Shown here in pieces: positions 21,899 through 31,532 of a stretch of 64,000 nt of DNA. Within the stretch, counting starts at the first letter, position 1; each line of letters starts with the position of its first letter. This DNA is from Balamuthia mandrillaris (Eukaryota > Discosea > Longamoebia > Balamuthiidae). The notes beneath the pieces were generated by a model, which did no database searches, was not told the origin of the DNA, and saw nothing but the letters and a program-made list of their open reading frames with translations. A program made the position numbers and the translations under genes. The stretch lies in NCBI GenBank assembly GCA_031835245.1, contig JAVKOQ010000026.1:1-64000 (forward strand), in the 5' to 3' direction.

Positions 21899-23230
21899 TT
21901 TTTTGTCTTTTTTTGTCTTTTTTTTTGATGTTTTTTTTTGGTTTCGATCGATTGCTTTTTTTAAGGTCAAAGGTCGCAGAATGTAGATTGAGGACGAAGA
22001 AGAGAAGAAGGAAAAAATAACGACAAGAAAGGAGTAGTGAACGGAAGAATGTAAAAGTAAGGAAGAAACGAGGAAAGAAGCAGAAAATAAATAAAAAGGA
22101 ATAGAGTGGAGATGAGGCTGAGATCTGTTTGTTATCCGCGTCGGTTAAAAAAAATCCTCCTCTAATCGGAGACTTGCTGGTAGATGCGGAGAGCTTAAGA
22201 ACTCAGAAGAAGAATTTTTGAAGACGGATGGAAAGTGAGAGGAAAAGGGGAAAAAGTTGAAAGATTTTTTTTGGGGGATTGTTTGCTACGTTGATGTAGA
22301 AGAGAATTTAATGCTGCATTTTTTTGTCCACCTCGAGTGGGTTGTTCGTTGTGTTGGCGCGAGGAAGAAGCACGAAGACGCAGGAGGAGGAGGGAGGAGA
22401 AGAAGACGACGAAGAGCGAGTCTTTTGGGGGAAAAAAATCAAGGCTCTCCTTTCTCACGCTGTCTTGTCGTTCGTTTTTTTCCCCCACGGGCTTTCAACT
22501 CTGGTTATTTGGACAGCTCAAGCTCCTCCGTTTCCACCCGGACCTTTCCGAACCGAAAAAAAACGCAACGGGGGTGGGCGGTGTCCTCTCTCTGCTTTGT
22601 TTTTTCTCTGCCGCTACGCCTAGGGACCGCCTCCTCTCTCTCTCTCTTTCCTCTTCTCTTTTGTTGTTCGCTGCTACTTTTTTTTTATTTACTCTTTGAG
22701 GGGTTTTTTCAAACTTTCCAACGAAAATTGCCATATACGGGATAATAGGGCAAAAAAAGGATAAGAGATTGAAATGTTTTTTCTTTGTAAGGCAGGGATG
22801 ACGTCAGGCTGCGAAAACAAAAAAAAAGTGGAGAAATGAACAAGAACGGAGGGCAAATAAAAGAGCCAGATGCTCAGTTTTTTTTTGGGTGTTGTTGATG
22901 TCCACGGAAGCTACAGCGCGTCAGCAAGGGAGAGCAGAGAACCACAGGGGGAGAGAGAGTCGTTTTTTTTCATGGGTCGTCAAGGCAATAATAATTTTTC
23001 CTGGTAATTTTTCTCTCGTTGAGGAGGTCCACCTCAAAAACGGACGAACTTTCGTGGATTGAATTATGTCCCGAACCGGGATATATCGGGATTTTTTGTG
23101 ATTTTAAGGCATCCTTTAAAGAATTGGTGCAGAGATTTTGTACAGCTTGAGAAGAGGGTGTGCCCTGGTTTTTGGTTTGCTCTTCTTCCTCCACAAGCCT
23201 GCGGAGACAGTTGCAGTTCGTCGCTTGTTA
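21899..23230. other. Non-coding stretch: cyclin 5' flank and SDR 3' flank
   Basis: The first about 70 bp are the A-rich leader of the cyclin gene. Further upstream are T/C-rich and A-rich stretches with no convincing gene. One TGACGTCA lies at 22799-22806, about 900 bp upstream of the cyclin start. A hairpin TCCCG-AAC-CGGGA occurs near 23070-23082, in the 3' flank of the short-chain dehydrogenase. Confidence 0.4.
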
Positions 23231-24362
23231 TCAGAACTTTTCCGAGTACGGTCTTAGGTCCAGTTCATGGGTCCAAGTGGTCTGGCGTTGGCAATAGAGA
23301 TAAAATCGAAATTCAGCCCAGCTGTGTTAGAGCTCAAGAAGGAGTCGCGAGGACGATCTGGTTGCGCCTGGACGAAGTAAAACTGTTAAAGCTAGTGAGA
23401 ATGGTTTTGTGTATTCCTTACCCCAACTTGGTATTCGTTATCAATCTGCCCATCGATAATGACGTGAGCCACATGAACGCCTTTTGGACCATACTCTCTT
23501 GCCATGGACTGAGCCAGCGACCTCAACCCCATCTTTCCAACTGACTGTACGGTTTGTTCGTTTGTTGTTGGGAAATGTTAATATGGCAAGCCAACAGTGA
23601 CAAGAGAGAGTGGAAGAGAGAACGAGCGAGAATAGCAGTAGAAACAAACCAAACAGGAAAAGTTGGCAGAACCACGTAATGAGGCAGTGGCTCCCGTGAA
23701 GATTATTGTGCCTCGTTTCTGTTCAAGCATGTGAGGCAGAACCTGTTGCACCGCCAGGAAACCTCCGAAACAATTGCTCTTCCAACATTGCTTTTCGTGC
23801 CCGGTAACAAAGAGATTAAGAAGTGAGCACAAATGAGAGAACGAGGGGAAAGAGATAGCAGTAGAGGGCAAACAAAGTTAGGATGGAATAGAGAGAAGAG
23901 AACAGATGAGAAGGAAGAACGTGAGAAACCAGAGAGGAAAGGGTAAGTTTGGGTGATTTACCTCAAAAGTTTCTGGAGATATATCGAGAATGCCTCCTCG
24001 CTTGTAGGAACCGGCGTTGTAGATCATGACCTCGGGGTGTCCCAGCCTCTCCACAACCGTCTTGAAGCTCTGCTCCATGGCCTGAGGGTCGGTTGCGTTG
24101 GTGGGCACGCACAGCAGGGATTCTCTTGGCAGCCCTCCTTGTTGGCTGATGCTGTCCGCAACAGCCTCCAGCTTTTCCTTGGAGCGAGCAAGCAGTGCCA
24201 CCGAGAAGCCTTGTTTTGCAAATCTTTTTGGCAAGGAAACAGCTCAGGCAAGGGAACAAGAGCAATGAACTCGAAACTCGGGTCTTACCTTTGCGCTACA
24301 GCACGACCAAGGCCAGGACCTGCACCTACAACAACGCACACACGAGATAGGGTTTGCTCCAT
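23231..24362 (-). CDS. Short-chain dehydrogenase/reductase, C-terminal frame disrupted
   Basis: The ATG at 24362 gives MEQTLSRVCVVVGAGPGLGRAVAQR, with the Rossmann motif G-x-x-P-G-x-G, then across an intron FAKQGFSVALLARSKEKL. NAG is present (MIYNAGSYKRGGILD), and further exons give SNCFGGFLAVQQVLPHM, GTIIFTGATASLRGSANF and SVGKMGLRSLAQSMAREYG PKGVHVAHVIIDGQID. This matches a bacterial/fungal group of classical-type SDRs. The position four before the active-site Lys, normally Tyr, is Leu after splicing. The conserved C-terminus WTHELDLRPYSEKF is present (TGA at 23231-23233), but in another frame from the preceding QPDRPRDSFLSSNTAG; the uninterrupted frame stops at 23254-23256. A one-base deletion near 23315-23321, a read error, or unrecognised splicing could explain it. 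Substrate unknown. Confidence 0.78.
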
Positions 24363-24408
24363 GTTTGTTTGTATGTTTGTTAGTTTGAGTAATTATACCC
24401 TCAGTCTC

Positions 24409-24451
<43 letters not shown>

Positions 24452-24910
24452 CTTGGTTGCTTCCACTAGGAGGAGTATGTAGGCGTCTCACGCATTACTC
24501 CATCAGCAAAAAAAAAAAACAAAAACAGAACACGAATCAAATCGGGTTCTTTTTCGAAGGGATATCCCCGATGCAACCTGACGTCATCCCTTCGGAAAGA
24601 AAAAAGAACAAATTCCCCGAACCCACGGGGAAATGAAAACGTGACGTCACGAGTGCCTATTTCCGTCGACATATTTCGAATGAGGGTTCTCCCCCCGTTG
24701 GAATAGTCAGGATTTGGCCTTGCTTTCCAAAGGAAAGCAAAGGAAAAAGCCAAAGGAAAAACAGAAAAAAAAAAGTAGCGCGGCGTCTTTTGTTGCAGAG
24801 GAGAACTAGAGAGAGAGAGAGAGAAGCCAACGTCTGTTTTTCTATTTATTTTTAGATTTTAGAGATTTTTGGTGGTGGGTAGTATCAAAAAAAAAAAAAC
24901 AAAACAAAGA
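24363..24910. promoter_or_regulatory. Divergent promoter region (SDR / Rab1) dense in palindromes
   Basis: This 548-bp region lies between two divergent start codons. It contains a plus-strand (TC)n tract (about 24409-24449) followed by an acceptor-like CCACTAG, TGACGTCA at 24579-24586 and 24642-24649 (the latter inside the 12-bp palindrome CGTGACGTCACG), GTCGAC at 24665-24670, the stem TTCCCCG-AACCCA-CGGGGAA near 24612-24631 and CTTTCC-AAA-GGAAAG near 24723-24737. The last 25 bp before the Rab ATG are almost pure A. Confidence 0.55.
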
Positions 24911-25805
24911 ATGGCGTCCGTGGACTATGACTACCTCTTTAAAATCCTGTTGATCGGCGACTCGGGCGTGGGCAAGTCGGCGCTGCTGCTGCGTTTTGCG
25001 GACGACGACTACTCGGACACGTTTATCAGCACCATTGGGGTGGACTTTAAGATCAGAACCATTGAGCTGGACGGCAAAGTGGTGAAGCTTCAGGTGTGGG
25101 ACACAGCCGGTCAGGAGAAGTTCAAGTATGTTTCTTTTTTTCTTGTTTGGAATTTGTTGTTCTCTCTTCTCCCCCCCTCTCTTGTTTTTCCCCTTTTCAT
25201 TGTCGTATCGTTTCGATTTGTTGTTTGTTCTTTCTGTTGGTTTGATGTTAGCCCTTGCATGATTTTTTTTTTTGTTGTTTTTTTCTCTTTTTTTCCTCCA
25301 AACAACCAACCCAATCTAATCATCATACGTATCGATCGACAAATCAAAAAAAAAAAAAAACAGAACCATCACAAGCAGCTACTACAGAGGCGCACACGGC
25401 ATCATCATAGCCTATGACGTGACGGACGAGGCCTCCTTTAGCCACGTCAAGACCTGGATCGGGGAGATTGAGAAGTATGCCAGCGACAACGTGACCAAGC
25501 TGCTGGTCGGCACCAAGTGCGACCTGGAGACCAAGCGAGTGGTGGAGGAGAAGCGCGGTCGGGCCCTCGCCGAGGAGCTCGGCATGAACTTTGTGGAGAC
25601 CTCGGCCAAGGCCAACACCAACGTGGAGAAGGCCTTTGAGACCATGGCCCGCGAGATCAAGAAGACCATGAAGCCAAACAACGGGGCGGGAGCCGGAGCG
25701 GGATCTGGGGCTGGAGCGGGATCTGGTGCGGGACGAGGGACCGGTGGACGGGGCGTTGATCTTTCTGGAAGCACAGCAGTGGAAGAGGGTGGTTGTGCTT
25801 GCTAA
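24911..25805 (+). CDS. Rab1-type small GTPase
   Basis: Exons 24911-25125 and 25364-25805 join in frame to 218 residues. The N-terminus [25 protein letters not shown], effector loop [17 protein letters not shown], switch [24 protein letters not shown] and ETSAK motif identify the Rab1/Rab8/Rab10 group, closest by eye to Rab1 (ER-to-Golgi traffic). Two changes stand out: the guanine-binding motif reads TKCD, not the usual NKCD of Rabs, and switch II has QEKFK instead of QERFR. The hypervariable tail is a Gly/Ala/Ser repeat (residues about 186-205) and ends GGCAC, whose two cysteines fit geranylgeranylation. Codons are strongly G/C-ending, as expected for a highly expressed gene. A single intron has a T-rich 3' half. 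Confidence 0.94.
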
Positions 25806-25916
25806 AGAAGAGAGAGACAGCGACAGAGGAAAGACGGAGAAGAAAGATATTTTTGTTGTTTGGAGAGTGTAGAAAAAAAAAAGGGGATGTTTTTTTTCTT
25901 TTATACTTGCTTACAG

Positions 25917-28264
25917 TTATGAGGCAGAAGAGGCAGAAGGAAAAGAAAGACGATGATGAGCGTTGTTCCAGAACTTGAGGCGCTCCCGGTTGCTGATGAG
26001 GCTGAAGAAAGAAGAGTCCTCCGCAGTGGCTTGGCCCACCCAACACAACACCAATTGTTTTGCTTTCACCTTTTTTTTGTTGTTGTTTGAGTGGAATGAG
26101 AAAGAGCCGATAGCGAAAGAAAGAGCAAACAATGAAAGAGAAAGGAAGAGAGATAAAGATACCCATTGGTTCTCGTTCATGCTCGTCAGCGTGCGACCCA
26201 CAAAGTCAAACAGTTCCTTTGAAAAGTCATCACCGCTGTTGCTGTGGTTCTTCTGGCTTTCCTCTTTGGTTGCTTCCTCCGTTTTGCGTCGGTCTTCTTT
26301 CGCTGCGGCTGCATCAAACAGACGAAACGACGTCTCCTCGATGATGGTGAGGAAAAGCGGGATCATTTGTTGGGAGAAGAACGGAAGATATTGCTGCAGC
26401 TTGGCAAAGACTCTGCGTTGGCTGTTGTTGGCTTTGTGATGCATTGCCAAGTCGGACAACTCCCTGTAACTTGCTTCGATCTGTAATGCGGTTTGTTTTT
26501 GTTTAACAACAACTGGCAAAATGAAAACAGAACAGAGAGAGAGAAATGACGTACTTGAGAGATGATAGAGATACAATCGGATACGACCTCGTGCAATAGG
26601 TGAATGACGCAGAGCTCATACTTGGAGGGATGGACTTTTCTGGGCAATAGTGCAAGCCCACTATTCGCTGCTTCGTCTTCTTCGTCTTTCTCTTCCTTTT
26701 CTTTGTTGTTCTTTCGGTTGTCGTGATGATGGAGAAGAGGAGTAACGCCAAAACGAGTTTGCAAGTAACTCTTTGCTTCTTCTATAATTGCATTCACCCT
26801 ATCTGACATTATCTCTTCATCCTCTTCTTTTTTTTCTTCCTTCTTTTTTTCTATCTTCTGGGTTCCTTCTTGCTTCGTTTCGTTCGGTTCTGCTCTTCGT
26901 TGTCGTTGTTTCTTGTGTTCATCTTCTCTTTGTTTTTGTTCGATTCGAAAGACGTTCACATCATATTCGACGAGTCGATTGAGGGAGATCCATGCTTCGC
27001 GACATTGAAGCGTCTTTCTGTGAAGAAAACTGACTGGATGAAAAAAAGAGATGTACGGCCGTTTTTCTATCCACCATAAACATTTCTCAGCAAGTGGAGA
27101 ATGCTCATTCATCTTCTCTTTCAAAGAAGAAGAAGAAGAAGAAGAAGAAGAAGAAGAAGAAGAAGAAGAAGAACAAGAAGAAAGAGAAGAAGAAAGAGGA
27201 GGTGGGGAAAGATATTTGAAACAAAGAGCGAGAGAGATGGTGAAGAGAAAATCAGTAAGATGCTTGCTTAGAGAGGCGCTGTGAGCAACTCCATGCGATA
27301 ACTGTAATAGAGGGGGTAAGACAAATAGAAGAACCACAACAGGAGCAAGAAAAACAACAAACAGCAAATGGACCTTGATTCTCAAACGAGGTCCTTCAGC
27401 TCGTTCGAACAAGTCAAGCAGAGCATGCATGAGAGGAGCACCAAACTCATTACACAAAAGATTAGGCTGACCGTCTTCAAGCTTCTCACTCAACAGCAAA
27501 TCCAGTGTTGTATAATGTGTTGCTGGTTCTTTTCAGTTTGAATATCATGTGATTAGAACGTTGAAGGAGAAGAGAACGAGCGAAAGAAACTATAAAAAAC
27601 CTGCAGTCAAAATACGATCAGGACAATTGTTTACACGGACAAAAACTTGCCGAATGCCGTGCTCCAATTGAGGCAGCAACAAAACGAGGCAGCGATGGTG
27701 TCTGTGTTGTAGCAATTCCTCCGACACTTCAGTAGTTGTATCCTCCTCATCATCTTTACATTGCTCTTGCCGTATAGCGAACCATTCTTGTGTTGCCTCT
27801 TTCCACAGATCTACTCGTTGTGGTAATACAAACCAGCTTCGTTCGAATAAGGAATAGAGTTCTAGCAAATCGCTCTTTGGAAGCATTCCTATGATACTCG
27901 TCAGAAGAAACGAAGAAAAAGGAGAAAAAATGAGAGAAAGGAGAGGGAGAGAAGAGGGAGAGGGAGGAGAGAGGGGAGGGAGAGGGAGAGGGAGAGGGAG
28001 AGGGAGAGGGAGAGGGAGAGGAGAGGGAGAGGGAGAGGAGAGGAGAGGGAGAGGGAGAGGAGAGGGAGAGGAGAGGAGAGGGAGAGGGAGAGGGAGAGGG
28101 AGAGGGAGAGAGGGAGAGGAGGAGAGGGAGGAGAGGGAGAGGGAGAGGGAGAGGGAGAGGGAGAGGAGAGGGAGAGGGAGAGGGAGAGGGAGAGGGAGAG
28201 GGAGAGGGAGAGGGAGAGGGAGTAACGGAAGCAAAGCAGGGAGTTCTAAAGCAAGTGAGGAGTG

Positions 28265-28303
<39 letters not shown>

Positions 28304-29875
28304 GAAATACCAAGCAAGGAAACACGAGGACTGCCCAAAGCAATCATAGAATCATCCCACACTTTATCCATGCGTTCCATGCGCCGAGGATGACCAAGAA
28401 ACACTCCCTGGTACTTAGCAAGTCTGCCTTTCTTGGCTTGTTGCTTCTTGGTTCCTCCTAATCCTTTCTTTTCTTTGGTTGCGTTATTACTTGCCTCTCT
28501 TCTTTCCCCATCTATTTCTACTTGTTTTCTCCATTTACAAAAAGCAGACAACATCGATTCTATCTCACTTTCTTCGTCATCTTCTTCTTCGTCATCATTG
28601 CCACCTTCGTTTTCTTTGTTTTTTCTTTCTCCTCCTTTTCCAGCTTCTTTGCTCGAACCAGCAGAAGCAGAAGAAGAACTAGATGGTTGATTAGAGAGGA
28701 AATGTCCAAGCGAGCAAACGAGACAAAGCAAAAGAGAGGACCATGCCCCATGGAACTCATGTGTGGATAGAAATCCATGCCAACATACATTACGAAGATT
28801 GATGCCACTCGGTGGACCTATTACTGTTCTCAACAAATATATCTGCACCAAGTAAATAAAGAAAAGAAAGAAAGGAACGACAAGAAAGAAGAAGCATACC
28901 ACATCGGGACCGAATATTTCAAGAAGAACAGGATGAACAAGAAGATCGTTCAATCGTCGTGGTACTCGTTCCCGCCCTTGGCTTTTCCAAAACACTGTTA
29001 TTTTGTTTTTAATAAACAGTTTTCAATAAAGAACAAAGAAGAAGAACAAGAACAAGAACAAAATGAAAAAATAATGAACATAGACGCTAACACAACACAA
29101 CAAACCCAGGTCACCGAGAGTACGCTCCAAGTAGCTTACCGCTATGCAAAAGAAGACCAGCGGGCTGCCTTGATGATATTCCTTCAGCAACTTTTCGCCA
29201 AACGTCTGTTCTTGGTTGTATGTGATATGATGCGTTTAGAAACCACAAGAAAGGAAGAAAGAAGAAAAAAAAAACAAGGAGAGAGAGAGTGAGAGAGAGA
29301 GGGAGAGCGAGAGAGAACAACAAGGAAAGCAACGGTACGTGGTCAGCATTTCTCAGCCAGCAAAGCCGCTCCAACAGCATGTTCCCATCGAGAGAAAACC
29401 CCAAAGTCCCATCCGACGCGACAGCGGCCGGCGCCCACCCGCTCTTCATGTGGTGGTGTATGAGCACGGCCGCCCTTTTGACCCTCCACATGGCCACGAA
29501 GAACTCTTTGAAGTAGGTCCAGCTGCTGATCTCCTGCTGGGTGGGTCCCACCTTCAGCCCTTCCTCTTGCCTCGCTTGGACCTGCTTCCGCAGGAGCGAC
29601 CATGACTCATCCCCCTCCTCTTCCGCTCGTTCTCCCTCTAGTGGTTGGCCCCACGCACACAGCGAAGCAACGTTCCAATAGGTCTTAAAAGATAACAGAG
29701 GAAGAAAAGAGGGAGGAGGAGGAGAAGAAGGGCAGGACAGAAGCACCTGCTGCAGAAGAGAGAGGCGATGGGGAAGTTGGAGTACGAGCTCGTCTTCCGC
29801 CTGGATGAGCACCATGGTGGCGACCATCGGCGACAATGAAGAGGAAGAGGAGACGCTGTTCTCTTCTTCTTTCAT
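25917..29875 (-). CDS. ERMARD-like protein with DUF4209 domain
   Basis: About ten exons are read from the ATG at 29875. The diagnostic region is [14 protein letters not shown], then [22 protein letters not shown] spliced to [24 protein letters not shown]. This is the DUF4209 signature of the ER-membrane-associated RNA degradation protein (human form: LERALGD, NLRNVLWHGF). Later exons hold WEEIEK-type helical, charged segments, a Ser run encoded by a TTC repeat (27172-27127), and end [19 protein letters not shown]. The intron at about 28316-27890 is filled with an AGGGAG hexanucleotide repeat. One intron (about 27372-27301) is in frame without stops. Its molecular role is not well established; the human protein is linked to ER-associated RNA decay. 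The stop lies 111 bp from the Rab stop. Confidence 0.8.
27945..28222. repeat. GGGAGA/GGAGA minisatellite in an intron
   Basis: Nearly 280 bp are built from GGGAGA and GGAGA units on the plus strand with no other bases, inside an intron of the minus-strand ERMARD-like gene. The transcript strand is therefore a very long polypyrimidine tract. Confidence 0.95.
28269..28300. repeat. (GA)n microsatellite in intron
   Basis: A pure GA run follows the hexanucleotide minisatellite in the same intron, just before the exon that ends in [11 protein letters not shown]. Confidence 0.85.
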
Positions 29876-30200
29876 CTTTTTGCTTTCTGTCTTTTGTCTG
29901 CTGACTAATTAGTCGTCATCCATTTCCTTTGTTGGTAATGGATGACGTGACATTTCCCTTTTTGAAACTACATGACGTCACTAAGTTCCCGGAAGTGAAG
30001 ACAGACAGAAGGAACCTCGGATCATAAGGATCAGTCGTGTCGTCTTGACCAAAAGGTCGACCGTTCCGGAACGCTTGATCTACGTGTGTTTTCCTGCTTT
30101 TGTTGACATGGTACAGATCAAGGGGATATTTTTTTTGTCGAGCAGGAAGCGGAGGTAGTGTCGCCGTTTGTCGTCGGCGACATGGTTTTGTATGGGTTTC
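29876..30200. promoter_or_regulatory. Upstream region of the ERMARD-like gene with hairpins and TGACGTCA/GTCGAC
   Basis: Upstream of the minus-strand start at 29875 are TGACGTCA (29973-29980), GTCGAC (30056-30061, within a GACC-AAAA-GGTC stem), GTTCCGGAAC (about 30063-30072) and the perfect 8-bp stem TGTCGCCG...CGGCGACA (about 30159-30182). A CATCCATT...AATGGATG pair spans about 29909-29944. These dyads suggest factor-binding sites; function is inferred. Confidence 0.45.
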
Positions 30201-30229
30201 CCTGCTAAAGTTTAGAAAGACATTTTTGT

Positions 30230-30620
30230 CTAAACATTTTTTGTAGACAGGCTGGGTTTTCCTTCAGGTTTGTCTTTATCTTTGCCTTGCCCTTGCTCTT
30301 TAACCTCACCCTCTTCACCCTCAGGTTCACCTTCACCCTCGTCCTCGCCCTCGCCCTCGCCCTCGCCCTCGCCCTTGCCCTTGCCCTCAAAGGAACAGTG
30401 TGAGCTCCAGAAAGAAAAACGACGGAAGCAGATGGCCAAGAGCAAACGGCATCTTCGAGCTCAGCAACAACAAGAAAAGGAGGAACAAGAAGCCAAGACA
30501 CGGCGCAAAAGGCAGCTCCAGAAAGAAAGAAACCAACGCCACCGAAACAAGTGCCTTTCAACACTACTTGCAGCATCACAAGCCACGAGCGCATCCGCCT
30601 TCCTGCTCTGCGCCTTTATC
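30230..30620. other. Possible small low-complexity ORF region with a GCCCTC repeat
   Basis: A short CCCTCG/CCCTTG hexanucleotide repeat lies at about 30325-30388. Both strands are open: the plus strand reads Ser-Pro repeats then a Lys/Arg/Glu/Gln-rich helix, and the minus strand reads Gly-Glu repeats. Neither has a domain, conserved motif or clear splice structure, so I do not call a gene. Confidence 0.25.
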
Positions 30621-30650
30621 CTCAGCTCCGTGACGGGAGCAACCACCGCG

Positions 30651-30809
30651 GTCCTCTGCAGCGTGAGAGCACAAAAGCTGCACTTCAATAAAACACTTCT
30701 CAGTTTGTGCACATCCTCAGCACTTCTCACTTGCTGTCCTCTGCAGTGTGAGAGCACAAAAGCTGCAGCTTCAATAAAACTCTTCTCAATTTGTGCACAT
30801 ACTCAGCAC
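30651..30809. repeat. Two-copy direct tandem repeat, 85-bp period
   Basis: Copy 1 is at 30651-30723 and copy 2 at 30736-30809. Both start GTCCTCTGCAG and include GAGAGCACAAAAGCTGCA, TTCAATAAAAC, TTCTCA and TTTGTGCACAT. They differ at only a few positions, including a two-base indel. Each copy carries an AATAAA hexamer. The region lies between the ERMARD-like and PhyH genes, with no supported coding frame. Confidence 0.85.
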
Positions 30810-31532
30810 ATATTAAATCCCATAAAGTTTGTTAAGTTTCCATTCGAGTATGGGACGAACCTGAACAAACATTTCGGACTGTGGTTGACTCGGATTAATA
30901 CGCGACCTCATACGGAATAAAACCGAACCACGGAGAAGATATCAGGTTAGACCGTTTTGTCTATCACCAATCGCGCCAGCTTGCATCTTCCCCTCCCTGG
31001 ACAATATTGACCCTTTCCCCTAGTTTCAGTTTGAGACTTTATGGCCAATAGGAACTGCTTAAAATAATTCCAGGAACGCACGAGAATCCGAAAAAAGTTA
31101 TTGAACGGGAAAATAATGAAAATAATCCGCAAACAGAGGGACAAGGAAAAGGGAAAACAAAGTCCATTTGGCAGCCAACCCAAGGTGAGGACGGAGGGCA
31201 CACCGTTGTCATCGGCGATTTTCCAGTAATTTCGCCAACCCTAGCAGAAGGAATATTTTTTCCAAATATGGGCAAGTTATGGCGATCTTTCGAGCAGGAG
31301 GTTTAACGCGGGGCACGATAAATCGCCAGTTATCGGACTACCTTAACGACCTTGGCTTGGATAGTCCCCGACTGGTTCACTTCAGTGCTTCAAACAAAAA
31401 CGTTCCCCCTTTTTTTTTTTGTCAACTTTCCTTCCTCCCGAATACTTCACACTTTTCCCCGCTCTCTCCCCCGCTGCCTCTCCTTCCCCTTCGTTCAAGC
31501 AGTGGCACACACATACACATACACACCAAACA
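30810..31532 (+). promoter_or_regulatory. Upstream region of the PhyH dioxygenase gene
   Basis: About 720 bp of balanced composition shows no coding potential I trust. It includes several GCGATTTTCC/ATTTCGCC-type short inverted motifs around 31210-31245 and TTATGGCCAATAGG (CCAAT box-like) near 31038-31052. The final about 120 bp are C/T-rich followed by ACACACATACACATACACACC before the ATG. Confidence 0.35.

Noticed and set aside
27891-28349. Plus-strand Gly/Arg/Glu-rich open frame
   Set aside because: It is the translation of the hexanucleotide minisatellite inside the ERMARD intron.
30270-30920. Plus-strand 216-residue open frame with a charged helix
   Set aside because: The composition follows from simple repeats, the 85-bp tandem repeat falls inside it, and no family or splice support was found.
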